This document shows positions 5,885-12,640 of a stretch of 13,445 bases of DNA, piece after piece. A model generated the notes under the pieces. It did no database searches and had not been told where the DNA came from. It saw only the letters and a program-made list of their open reading frames with translations. The position numbers were made by a program, and so were the translations under genes. Within the stretch, counting starts at the first letter, position 1. The number at the start of each line of letters is the position of its first letter. The stretch lies in the NCBI GenBank assembly GCA_023435435.1, contig JAEYRW010000010.1, forward strand, positions 1-13,445, read 5' to 3'. Origin of the DNA: Bacillota bacterium (GTDB taxonomy: Bacteria; Bacillota; Clostridia; Christensenellales; Aristaeellaceae).

Positions 5885-6176
5885 ATGATGCGTCGGACGC
5901 GGATAATTCTGCTCGGGGCGGCGCTGCTCGCCGCGGGGATTCTCGCTTAGCTGGTCTATACGGGCGCGGCTCGCTTCAGTCGGCCGCAGTTATGACCTTT
6001 ATCTCGCTGGGCGCGAAGTCCCGTGTGGCATCTGGAGCAGAAGCGTCTATTTTTCCCCGCGCGTCGAGGGCCGGACATTCAGGCGGTATTCGGACAAGGG
6101 CGCGCCGGACGGGCATGCGGGGGAGGAAAGGTGCGCCGATCTGAACGTGTTCACGGCACCGGGGCGGAATTCGCGG
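5885..6176 (+). pseudogene. Remnant of a small membrane-anchored or secreted protein gene
   Basis: Not a long open frame. A GGGGGG-rich ribosome binding site (5872-5877) precedes ATG 5885, which gives MMRRTRIILLGAALLAAGIL, a good N-terminal membrane segment. It is stopped by TAG at 5948-5950, where a TGG would read on as LVYTGAARFS. After a +1 shift near 5978 the reading continues as SYDLYLAGREVPCGIWSRS, then YFSPRVEGRTFRRYSDK and GAPDGHAGEERCADLNVFT, with no stop until the convergent gene at 6178. Codon third positions in that stretch are mostly G or C, as in real genes here. One nonsense change and one frameshift would explain it. The family is unrecognised. The alternative is simple non-coding DNA. 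Confidence 0.4.
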
Positions 6177-6177
6177 C

Positions 6178-6987
6178 CTACTGCTCCTGCTCCCGTTCGA
6201 TCTGCGCCACGTAGCGGGCGGTATCTGCGAGGAAGTCCCGGAGAAAGCGCACGCCCTCGAGCTCGTCAAACTTCGCTTCCGTGAGCACGCCGCCCTGGAA
6301 GCTGAGAATGCGCCCACCGGGACAGGCCAGCAGCACGGGCGAGTGGGTGGAAATGACGAACTGGCAGCCGCGCTTCACCGCGTCCGCCACCATGGTCAAA
6401 AGAACATATTGATTAAAGGGCGAAAGCGCCGCCTCGGGTTCGTCCAGCAGGTATAACCCCCGGTCGATGAGCCGCGCGCCGAAAAAATCCAGAAAACCCT
6501 CTCCGTGGGAGCGCGCGGAGAGGTCGTTTTCGTACAGGCTGTCAAGGGACGAAAGGCTCCCCGCATACGCCATGCGCGCCTGATTGCGTGCAAAGCGGCT
6601 GCGGCCTTCGCTTTCCCGGTCCGCCCGCGCGAGGTCGTGCCGCGCCTCGTCCTTCATCCGGTTCACCGAGTCGATGTAGCGGATGAAGCCCTCCGCGTGA
6701 AAGAAGAATGCCCGGGCGGGCCGCTGGCCCATGGCGACGCGGAAGTTGTCCGCCGCCGTTGCGACGGGCGCTTTGCGCATGTTCTCCGTCATCTCCGCAT
6801 GGTCAATGCGCACCGCGGAAACCTTGTGGGACAGAAGCTCGACGAAGGTCGTCTTTCCGCAGCCGTTATCCCCGGCGAGCAGGGTTACGGGCGTGGTGAA
6901 TTCCACCCGCTCGATTCCTTCGAACAGCCGCATGGGGTAGCCTTCGCCGGACCGCAGACGGGTCAGCGCCTTCAGAAACACGCTCAC
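6178..6987 (-). CDS. AAA-type (SMC/ABC-like) predicted ATPase
   Basis: A 269-residue soluble ATPase of the stand-alone 'predicted ATPase' type (COG3910-like). Visible motifs are the Walker A GDNGCGKT (39-46), an aromatic/basic middle region, and the Walker B LYLLDEPEAALSP (178-190, catalytic E183) followed by STHSPVLLACPG (213-224), whose H215 is the switch histidine. The ABC signature region is GSLSSLDSLYENDLSARSHGEGF, with SHGEG as signature-like core. Such proteins couple ATP binding to head-to-head dimerisation; the partner is unknown. I take the GTG at 6985-6987, which overlaps the upstream GNAT stop as GTGA, because the family's FLKAL...YP..L begins there. The longer frame upstream is antisense-like sequence inside the GNAT gene. 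The GTG lacks a clear ribosome binding site, consistent with coupling. Confidence 0.88.
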   Translation of the reverse strand: MSVFLKALTRLRSGEGYPMRLFEGIERVEFTTPVTLLAGDNGCGKTTFVELLSHKVSAVRIDHAEMTENMRKAPVATAADNFRVAMGQRPARAFFFHAEGFIRYIDSVNRMKDEARHDLARADRESEGRSRFARNQARMAYAGSLSSLDSLYENDLSARSHGEGFLDFFGARLIDRGLYLLDEPEAALSPFNQYVLLTMVADAVKRGCQFVISTHSPVLLACPGGRILSFQGGVLTEAKFDELEGVRFLRDFLADTARYVAQIEREQEQ

Positions 6988-7448
6988 AGGGGTTTTACCA
7001 TAATGAGGCAAGGGTTTTCCGGTCCCCAGACGTCGAGAGTCATCAGCGGCAGAAAATCCATGGCCCCGTAAAAAGCCCGCGTCTTCGCATAGAAGGGGTC
7101 GGGATGGCTGTCCGAAAGGGTCATGACGCTCAAAAGCCGCTTGCCCGACGCCCGCGCATAATCCTCGGCAAGGGCACAAAACCGCCTGCCGATGCCCGCG
7201 CGCTGGTAGGCGCTCAGAATGCCCAGCACGTGCAGATCGACGGCCGCGCGGCTCGTCTCCTTGAGGGCGACGAAACCCACCGGGGAACCGCCGTCAAATG
7301 CGGCCCACAGGGGAAGCGCGCGGCAGTCCCCGGCGTAATCCTCGATGGCCTCCGGGATGCCGAACCAGTCCGGAAGCGCCTTCAGGATGTTCCTGCAAAT
7401 GGTCTCCCGCGCCTCCGGTTCCGCGACGCGCACAAGATCAATTCCCAA
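6984..7448 (-). CDS. GNAT family N-acetyltransferase
   Basis: A 154-residue GNAT protein. It shows PLWAAFDGGSPVGFVALKE (46-64, beta2-beta4), VLGILSAYQRAGIGRRF (74-90, with the acetyl-CoA loop Q82-R-A-G-I-G87) and FYGAMDFLPLMTLDVWGPENPCLIMVK (126-152), where the usual beta6 tyrosine region is seen. Substrate cannot be told from sequence. It starts at TTG (7446-7448) after a strong GAGGTG with 5-nt spacing; no ATG is available. Its stop overlaps the start of the AAA-type ATPase as GTGA, so both are made from one transcript. Confidence 0.88.
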   Translation of the reverse strand: MGIDLVRVAEPEARETICRNILKALPDWFGIPEAIEDYAGDCRALPLWAAFDGGSPVGFVALKETSRAAVDLHVLGILSAYQRAGIGRRFCALAEDYARASGKRLLSVMTLSDSHPDPFYAKTRAFYGAMDFLPLMTLDVWGPENPCLIMVKPL

Positions 7449-7470
7449 ATTATCACCTCAATTCTTGTTA

Positions 7471-7514
7471 TTTAAAACAAACTTCGGTATATTTAAGGCT
7501 AAAGTCTGTTTAAA
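7471..7514. repeat. AT-rich inverted repeat between the WbsX-like and GNAT genes
   Basis: TTTAAAACAAACTT (7471-7484) and AAGTCTGTTTAAA (7502-7514) form a 12-13 bp stem with one bulge and one G-T pair. It fills most of the 76-bp gap and could be a weak terminator/attenuator or an operator ahead of the GNAT gene. There is no adjacent T-run on the - strand. Confidence 0.45.
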
Positions 7515-7524
7515 AGTGGGGAGA

Positions 7525-8631
7525 TCAGCCGAAAACGCGCTTCACCGCCTCGAGGTAGCCATAGCCGTACAAATCGTCCGGTTCGAGGTAACTGGTCTCC
7601 GTCCACTCGTTCCAGCTGTTGATTGTGACAAGAGGCGGAAGGTTTGGCCGGGCGTCGAGAAAGGCCTGGGCCGCCCGGAGCGCCTGTTCCACATTCTCCG
7701 GCGTACAGTCCCGCATGACGCCGGGACGGAAGTCTTCGAAGCGCGGATTGTTGTCCCAGCCCAGGGAGACGTGGGGAAAGTAGGGAAAGGGGAACGCGCC
7801 TTCGAGCCGGTTCCACTCGGCGCGGGCGTCCCGGAGCACGTCCGGGTAGGCGCGGTCGACGTCCGTAAAGTGCACGAACTGGTAGTGGGTGGCGGAATCG
7901 AAGCCGAGGTTCCCGAATTCCCGCGCGGAAACGGATTTTGCGCCGTCCACACCCGAGACGTTGGTGGCGTTTTCGTTCCACATGGTAAACTGGAGGTGTA
8001 CGCCGGGAAGTCCCGCGCGGACACATTCCTCCCGGAACCAGTCGATCTCCGCGCGCGCCGCTTCCGGTCCGCCCAGGCCCCGAACGAAATTCGGCACGTC
8101 GTAGATCATGAAAACCGGTTTCCCGCCGATGGTGTAGTAATTGGGAAGCGCGAAATACTGCCCGATAACCCGCTGCATGGCCCGCCTGAACTGGGTCCTG
8201 TCCTGGGCGCCCTCCCACACGATGGTGGAAGGGTCGCGGCTGTTGCGCTTGTCCCAAAGCTGCACGGCGTCGTGGTTGGCCCACATGAGGTAGAACTTCA
8301 TCCTGTCGCGATTTTTCGCCTTTAAAAATCCATCGTTGAGGCAGTTTTCCAGAAAGGGGCGGCGGTCGTACCAATACCAATCATAGATGAACACGTTGAC
8401 GCCGTGGTCCGTGGCTGCCTCAATCTGCATTTCCATGACGTAGGGGTCCGCCTCGTTGACGTAGCCCCAAAGAGGGCGGCGCGGCCAGAGGTGGCCCTCG
8501 AACTTCGCCCTTGCCGCCTTCACCGTCTGCCACTCGCCCATGCCCTCGGGCCAAAAGATGCGGCTGCGGGGTTCGTCCCCGGTGTACGCGGGCCAGACAT
8601 AGGCCGCGACATCATAGTTCCGCTTGTCCAT
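7525..8631 (-). CDS. WbsX / GH99-like family glycan-active protein
   Basis: A 368-residue protein of the WbsX-like family (Pfam Glyco_tran_WbsX), which is related in fold to family 99 glycoside hydrolases. Visible hallmarks are GEWQTVKAARAKFEGHLWPRRPLWGY (32-57), HGVNVFIYDWYWYD (75-88), FLKAKNRDRMKFYLMWANHD (102-121), IGGKPVFMIYD (168-178) and, at the end, NSWNEWTETSYLEPD (338-352), where E342 is the candidate acid residue. No signal peptide or membrane segment, so it acts in the cytoplasm. Whether it hydrolyses or transfers sugars is not settled for this family. The ATG at 8629-8631 overlaps the end of the MFS gene by 20 nt and has GGGAGGA 5-7 nt upstream. Confidence 0.85.
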   Translation of the reverse strand: MDKRNYDVAAYVWPAYTGDEPRSRIFWPEGMGEWQTVKAARAKFEGHLWPRRPLWGYVNEADPYVMEMQIEAATDHGVNVFIYDWYWYDRRPFLENCLNDGFLKAKNRDRMKFYLMWANHDAVQLWDKRNSRDPSTIVWEGAQDRTQFRRAMQRVIGQYFALPNYYTIGGKPVFMIYDVPNFVRGLGGPEAARAEIDWFREECVRAGLPGVHLQFTMWNENATNVSGVDGAKSVSAREFGNLGFDSATHYQFVHFTDVDRAYPDVLRDARAEWNRLEGAFPFPYFPHVSLGWDNNPRFEDFRPGVMRDCTPENVEQALRAAQAFLDARPNLPPLVTINSWNEWTETSYLEPDDLYGYGYLEAVKRVFG

Positions 8632-9775
8632 GTGAATCCTCCCAATTCAGCTTTCGATACAGGATGAGACCGAGGGCGCAGAGAACCGCGCCCATGAGCA
8701 TCGCGGCGGGCAGATTCTTTTTTGCCATGCCGCCGAAGGCGAGGTTGGTGGCGACGGCGGTCGATTCGAGGATGACGGCGTTGGCGCTCAGCGCGGTCGC
8801 GCGATCCGCCGTCCGGACGCGCGCCGACTGGATGTCCGTCAAAAGGGGCTGAAACAGACTTACGCTCATGCGCAGGAGCATGACCGCCAGGACGGACAGC
8901 CAGGCAAGGCTCGTTCCCCAAAGGACGAGGCACGCAAGAATTGCCAGCGCATACAGAAGCGTGCCGAACCGCCGCGCCGTCAGCCGCCGCGTGAGCCGCG
9001 CCGAAAACCCGCCCAGAAGGCCCGCAAGCGTGACGAGAAGGTACGCGCCTCCGATGGCCGCGCTGCCCATGCCGCTTTGTATGTACTGAAGCTGACTCAG
9101 AAACACCGTGACCGTCTGGTTCGTTTCGGTAAGAAGCGCCGCGCCCACGAGAAGCAGGAGATACCGCCTGTCCTTCAGGAGCGCGGAAATGACCGGCCAG
9201 AGCGCGGGCGGGCGGCCGTCGCGGGATGTTTCGGGCCGGACCTCCCGGATGCCGAGGGTGACAAGCGAGGCGAGGCCGTAGCTTAACACGGTCAAAAGTC
9301 CCGCGAGGCGGTAATCGTCGCCGATGAAGAGCGCGTAGACGCCCGCCGCCACGAGCAGCCCCACGGTGCCGAGATTGTTGTAGATTCCGAACACGCCCTG
9401 CGCCTTGCCCTTTTCGCAGGAGAGGTACAAAACGCTCATGTCGACGCCCGACAGGCCCGCCAGAACGGCCGCGAGAATGACGCGCTCGAGGAGGAAGGCG
9501 GCGAAACCGTTCGCCCGCCAGAACACGATTTTGGACAGGAAAAACAGCGCGTTGCAGAGAAGCAGCGTCCGCCGATAGCCAATCCGGTCGGCGATGACGC
9601 CCCACGGGAGTTCCAGCAGCAGCGTGAGCGCCACACAGACCGATTCGATGAGCGTAATTTCAAAGATCCCGATGCCCGCCGCCCGGCGGTACAGCGTCGC
9701 GATGGGGCCGTAGAAAACCATGCCCTGCAAGAGCGCGACAAAATAAAGGATGAGGATGTTGCGCCTGATCCGCAT
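8612..9775 (-). CDS. MFS transporter
   Basis: A 387-residue integral membrane protein with about 12 hydrophobic segments. Motif A of the major facilitator superfamily is clear between segments 2 and 3: GVIADRIGYRR (59-69). The second-half repeat of the motif region is weaker (GFSARLTRRLTARRFG). It resembles drug/sugar MFS proteins in general form, and the substrate is unknown. The start at 9775 is chosen over an in-frame TTG at 9793 because AAAGGG precedes ATG by about 9 nt and the TTG has no site of its own. Its 3' end overlaps the WbsX-like gene by 20 nt, which suggests uptake or export of a glycan or small molecule processed by that protein. Confidence 0.88.
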   Translation of the reverse strand: MRIRRNILILYFVALLQGMVFYGPIATLYRRAAGIGIFEITLIESVCVALTLLLELPWGVIADRIGYRRTLLLCNALFFLSKIVFWRANGFAAFLLERVILAAVLAGLSGVDMSVLYLSCEKGKAQGVFGIYNNLGTVGLLVAAGVYALFIGDDYRLAGLLTVLSYGLASLVTLGIREVRPETSRDGRPPALWPVISALLKDRRYLLLLVGAALLTETNQTVTVFLSQLQYIQSGMGSAAIGGAYLLVTLAGLLGGFSARLTRRLTARRFGTLLYALAILACLVLWGTSLAWLSVLAVMLLRMSVSLFQPLLTDIQSARVRTADRATALSANAVILESTAVATNLAFGGMAKKNLPAAMLMGAVLCALGLILYRKLNWEDSHGQAEL

Positions 9776-9809
9776 ATGATTCGTCCCTTTCAATTTTCAT
9801 AAGCACAGC

Positions 9810-9839
9810 AAAACAGGGACGGGCAGACGCCCAACCCTG
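9810..9839 (-). terminator. Terminator of the HD-domain gene
   Basis: On the - strand, stem CAGGG/CCCTG (9835-9839 with 9814-9818) and inner stem GGGC/GCCC (9829-9832 with 9821-9824), loop GTCT, followed by TTTT (complement of 9810-9813). It sits about 94 bp past the stop of the HD gene and 35 bp before the MFS start. Confidence 0.6.
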
Positions 9840-9932
9840 GTCTTTGATGCCGTTCTTATGCGGGACGATGCATGCGATGCCCTCACAATCCGATTTTCTT
9901 TGCGATCAGTATACCATGCGCGTGGCGCGCGA

Positions 9933-10430
9933 TCAAGGGATGGCGAACATGATCCGGCAGAGCGCGCGGCCTGCGCCGGTTCTGAAAATGGTGTCGTAGG
10001 CGTGCCGGACGGCCTCGGCGCTCATGTTTCCCTCGTGCAGATTCACGAGAAAGTCCGCTTCGACGAGGATTTGGAAGTCCGGCCCGTCGATTGCGCCGTA
10101 GCTGTGGTGATGGCCGATGAGGAAGCATACCCGGTCGACGAAGGGTCTTTCAAACCCCAGCCCCGCGAGCATCTCGGCCGCGGCGGGCGGTCCCTCCTCC
10201 TCCTGCTGGGGCCCCGTGCAGCTTTCGTACTTCGCTTCCGCAATGCGGATGCCGATGTCGTGGGTCAGCGCCGCGACCTCCAGGATCGCAAGCGTATCAG
10301 CGTCCAGCCCTTCCCGCAGTCCGATCCGCCGGGCAAAGGCGTGCACCTTCACAAAGTGCTGAATGCGCCGCGCGTCGCCCGCGTCGAAGCGCACCATCCC
10401 GTCAAATACCGCGCCGATTCTGTCTTCCAT
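9933..10430 (-). CDS. HD-domain phosphohydrolase
   Basis: A 165-residue soluble protein. Metal-binding residues of an HD superfamily domain are present in order: H25/H30 in RRIQHFVKVHAFARRIG (21-37), the HD doublet H57-D58 in AALTHDIG (53-60), H107-H109 in LIGHHHSYG (104-112) and D126 in ILVEADFLVNL (121-131). Such domains hydrolyse phosphoester bonds of nucleotides or related molecules; the substrate here is unknown. The region CTGPQQEEEG is a typical variable loop. The start at 10430 is preferred over the longer frame because GGAGG lies 6 nt before the ATG. A TGC-TATACT extended -10 (10459-10467) lies upstream. Confidence 0.87.
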   Translation of the reverse strand: MEDRIGAVFDGMVRFDAGDARRIQHFVKVHAFARRIGLREGLDADTLAILEVAALTHDIGIRIAEAKYESCTGPQQEEEGPPAAAEMLAGLGFERPFVDRVCFLIGHHHSYGAIDGPDFQILVEADFLVNLHEGNMSAEAVRHAYDTIFRTGAGRALCRIMFAIP

Positions 10431-10458
10431 GCCGCGCCTCCGTTCCGTGTTTGGGTAA

Positions 10459-10467
10459 AGTATAGCA
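10459..10467 (-). promoter_or_regulatory. Extended -10 promoter of the HD-domain gene
   Basis: On the - strand TGC precedes TATACT (10459-10464), an extended -10 pattern, about 29 bp before the start codon. No good -35 box is seen at 16-18 bp. Confidence 0.45.
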
Positions 10468-10581
10468 TATCGCCAGGCGCAAGGGATGAATTTACAAAAA
10501 AAGCGTGAATCCGCTGATCCTTGGTTGAGGAAAAGGGGATATGATGAAAAGGGTAAATAGAGGCGGAGGAGGCGCTGAGAC

Positions 10582-11826
10582 ATGCGGAAAAAGGAAGGCG
10601 GCGCAAAAAGAACCAGGATGACGGCGTCCCATTATCTGTACGGATGCAGGTTTGACAACCTGATTCGGCTTTTGTGGCGCAGTGCGTTTCGCGTGGCGCC
10701 CGACCGGATTGCGCAGGTCGCCGCGGTTCTGCTTGTTTCGCTGCTTCTGTGGCCGTTTGCGCTTCTGGAAGCGGTTCTCTTCGCGCTCCCCATTCGAAGG
10801 GCGCGGCCGAAGCTGGCCCCCGTATTCATCGTGGGTCATTGGCGCAGTGGGACGACCTATCTTCAGAATATCATGTCCCGGGATCCCCAATTTGGCTGGG
10901 CGGACCCGGTGAGCACGGTGATGCTGCCGTACCGGTTTTTGCTCGGCTGGCTGCTCGCGCCCATGCTCGCGGGCGGGCTCAAGGCCGCTCGGCCCATGGA
11001 CAATATGGTCTACGGGCTGGATTTGCCCTTGGAGGAGGCCTTCGCGGTGGCGACGATTTCGCCCTACGCCGTGTCCCATTGCTGTGCGTTTCCCAATCGG
11101 TTTTCCGCCTATCTGACGGCGGTTTTCCCGTCCGCGCTGTCTCCCCGCGCGCGCAGGGAATGGCGGCGGAATTACAGCTATGTGATTGACAAGCTTTCCC
11201 TTGCGCACGGCGGAAGGCGGCTGATCCTGAAAAGTCCGGACAACACGGGCCATCTCGACGAGCTTGTGCGCATGTACCCGGACGCGCGGTTTGTCAACAT
11301 TCACAGGGATCCTTATCGGACGATCTCCTCCGCCATTCACATGTTTCAGAAGCAAATGGAGCTTCTGCGGGTGACGGAACTGCCGCCGGGCGACATCGAT
11401 TCAATCGTGCGGGAGAACGTTTTGGCGATGTTCGGGCGGATGTACGACCAACTGTTTCAATTTGAGAAAAAAATGCCGGCCAACCGGTTCATCAACGTGC
11501 GCTACGAAGCGCTGATTGCCGCGCCGGAGACGGTTCTGCGCGGCGTATACGATGCGCTCGAGCTGGACGGATTCGAGGAAGCCCTCCCTTTCATGCGCGC
11601 GCATGTCGCGAGTCAGGCGGGATATGTGAAAAACAGTTACCCAAAGGACGAGGCTCTGCGCGGCGAGATCAACCGCGCGCTGAAACGTTATTTCGACCGG
11701 TACGGCTATCCCATGGACCCCGTGCCCGCGTGGGAGAACCCGTCCGGTCAGAATGAGCCGCCCCGGGAAAAGGCGCGCGGGCGGCGCAGGTTCCGCCCCG
11801 GAACGCCCGTGCGCACGCCCGTGTAA
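10582..11826 (+). CDS. Membrane-anchored PAPS-dependent sulfotransferase
   Basis: A 414-residue sulfotransferase-family protein (Sulfotransfer_3-like). It would transfer sulfate from PAPS to a hydroxyl or amine. Signatures are the 5'-phosphosulfate loop IVGHWRSGTTYLQNIMS (83-99), LKSPDNTGHLDELV (216-229) and the 3'-phosphate motif FVNIHRDPYRTISSAIHMF (237-255). One or two hydrophobic helices at about 44-70 suggest anchoring with the catalytic part inside. The tail (381-414) is proline- and arginine-rich and probably disordered. The ATG follows GGAGGAGG. Substrate is unknown: a surface glycan, lipid or peptide is possible. It is a single + strand gene converging on the GGDEF-RHH gene, and no PAPS-making genes are in the window. 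Confidence 0.9.
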   Translation: MRKKEGGAKRTRMTASHYLYGCRFDNLIRLLWRSAFRVAPDRIAQVAAVLLVSLLLWPFALLEAVLFALPIRRARPKLAPVFIVGHWRSGTTYLQNIMSRDPQFGWADPVSTVMLPYRFLLGWLLAPMLAGGLKAARPMDNMVYGLDLPLEEAFAVATISPYAVSHCCAFPNRFSAYLTAVFPSALSPRARREWRRNYSYVIDKLSLAHGGRRLILKSPDNTGHLDELVRMYPDARFVNIHRDPYRTISSAIHMFQKQMELLRVTELPPGDIDSIVRENVLAMFGRMYDQLFQFEKKMPANRFINVRYEALIAAPETVLRGVYDALELDGFEEALPFMRAHVASQAGYVKNSYPKDEALRGEINRALKRYFDRYGYPMDPVPAWENPSGQNEPPREKARGRRRFRPGTPVRTPV

Positions 11827-11857
11827 TAAAATCCCAAACCGAATCATGCCTTGCCGC

Positions 11858-11895
11858 GCGCCGTTTTGCCGGTGCGAACGGCGGCGAAACGGCGC
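11858..11895. repeat. Convergent GC-rich hairpin between sulfotransferase and GGDEF-RHH genes
   Basis: GCGCCGTTT (11858-11866) pairs with AAACGGCGC (11887-11895), with an inner GCCG (11868-11871)/CGGC (11879-11882) stem. It lies in the 72-bp gap between two convergent genes and ends three bases before the GGDEF-RHH stop. No T-run on either strand, so any terminator role would not be classical. Confidence 0.45.
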
Positions 11896-11898
11896 ACG

Positions 11899-12519
11899 CT
11901 ATGCGTCGTACTTCTTGAGCAGCGCGTCGAGTGCCTCGCGCAGGAGCACGGCCTCGCCGATCCCGTCGCGCTTGGAGATCTTCGTAAGGCGCTTGAGCTG
12001 CTCAACGGTGTAATGGGAGGTCTTTGTGACCATTTTTTCTTCGCGGGCGAGGCAGACGCGGTCATGGCCGGCGGCCTTGCCGCGGAACATGGCGCCTTCG
12101 GCCCGGCGGACAATCTCCATGGGTGTGGTGCCATCATCCGGCGCGGCGGCGATGCCGATGGTGACGGTCTGACGGCTCCCGTCTGGCAGAGTGACGGAAA
12201 AGCCAGCCCGCAGCGCTTCCATTTTGAGGAAGACCTCCTCCTTTTCCATCCCTTCCGGGAAGATGGTCGCGAACTGATCCCCGCCGTAGCGGTAGAGACG
12301 CGCGCCCTCCGGAAGGGAGCCGCGCAGATATGTCCCGGTCTCGATGAGCACGCGATCGCCCTCGTCGGAGCCGAATTCCTCGTTGACGCGCAGAAAGCCG
12401 TCGAGGTCCGTCATTGTCACGACGATATCCATGCCGTTTTCCACCATGAGCCCCAGGTCCTTCTCAAATTCCCGCGCCTTCGCAAACCGCAGCGCCTCGT
12501 CCACCTTGTTTTTATCCAT
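11899..12519 (-). CDS. Degenerate GGDEF domain fused to a ribbon-helix-helix DNA-binding domain
   Basis: A 206-residue cytoplasmic protein. Residues about 30-160 form a GGDEF (diguanylate cyclase-type) fold: TDLDGFLRVNEEFGSDEGD (37-55, metal Asp38/Asp40), RYGGDQF (77-83), TVTIGIAA (118-125) and RRAEGAMFRGKAAGHDRV (138-155). The catalytic Glu of GGDEF is Gln82, the conserved FK is FL, and no RxxD inhibitory site lies just before the motif, so it is probably a nucleotide-binding or inactive sensor. Residues about 163-206 (KTSHYTVEQLKRLTKISKRD, then GIGEAVLLREALDALLKKY) have a ribbon-helix-helix pattern: beta strand with T-x-x-Q-L, helix, turn G-I-G, helix. GGAGGT lies 9 nt before the ATG. A strong promoter overlaps a tandem repeat array, suggesting self-control. 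Confidence 0.88.
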   Translation of the reverse strand: MDKNKVDEALRFAKAREFEKDLGLMVENGMDIVVTMTDLDGFLRVNEEFGSDEGDRVLIETGTYLRGSLPEGARLYRYGGDQFATIFPEGMEKEEVFLKMEALRAGFSVTLPDGSRQTVTIGIAAAPDDGTTPMEIVRRAEGAMFRGKAAGHDRVCLAREEKMVTKTSHYTVEQLKRLTKISKRDGIGEAVLLREALDALLKKYDA

Positions 12520-12543
12520 GCTGCCGTACCTCCTTTTGTGAAT

Positions 12544-12594
12544 AAGTGTAATCTCATAAGTATTATTTGTCAAGTAATATATAATAAGTATTAT
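12544..12594. promoter_or_regulatory. Four-copy tandem operator array with 14-bp period
   Basis: Read on the + strand: AAGTGTAAT (12544-12552), AAGTATTAT (12558-12566), AAGTAATAT (12572-12580), AAGTATTAT (12586-12594). Starts are exactly 14 bp apart, copies 2 and 4 are identical, copies 1 and 3 differ from them at two and one positions, and the 5-bp spacers are unrelated. Copy 1 covers the -10 box and copy 3 touches the -35 box of the GGDEF-RHH promoter. Ribbon-helix-helix repressors bind short tandem sites, so the product of the adjacent gene is the natural candidate ligand (inference). Confidence 0.8.
12545..12573 (-). promoter_or_regulatory. Promoter of the GGDEF-RHH gene
   Basis: On the - strand, TTGACA (12568-12573, perfect -35), 17-bp spacer, TACACT (12545-12550), about 26 bp before the ATG at 12519. 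It is inside the tandem operator array. Confidence 0.85.
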
Positions 12595-12596
12595 GT

Positions 12597-12630
12597 GAGC
12601 GGTCGGATGTTCCGTGCCGCTCATTTTTAT
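12597..12630 (+). terminator. Rho-independent terminator pointing to the deacetylase gene
   Basis: GAGCGG (12597-12602) pairs with CCGCTC (12617-12622), with an inner CGGA/TCCG stem (12604-12607, 12611-12614) and TTTTT at 12624-12628. It lies between the GGDEF-RHH promoter region and the deacetylase promoter. No + gene directly precedes it; it may stop antisense transcripts or read-through from the sulfotransferase. Confidence 0.6.
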
Positions 12631-12640
12631 TGCATGCGCA

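Noticed and set aside
10491..10581. Promoter for the sulfotransferase gene
   Set aside because: TTTACA and a TATGAT-like box are present but not at a workable spacing, so no promoter is called.
10492..11355. A 287-codon reading frame opposite the sulfotransferase
   Set aside because: It lies antisense to a gene with clear family motifs, is rich in Arg/Pro/His typical of a GC-rich shadow frame and has no recognisable domain.
12544..12594. Simple AT-rich low-complexity DNA at the GGDEF-RHH promoter
   Set aside because: Exact 14-bp spacing of four related 9-mers with unrelated spacers is more ordered than AT-richness would give.
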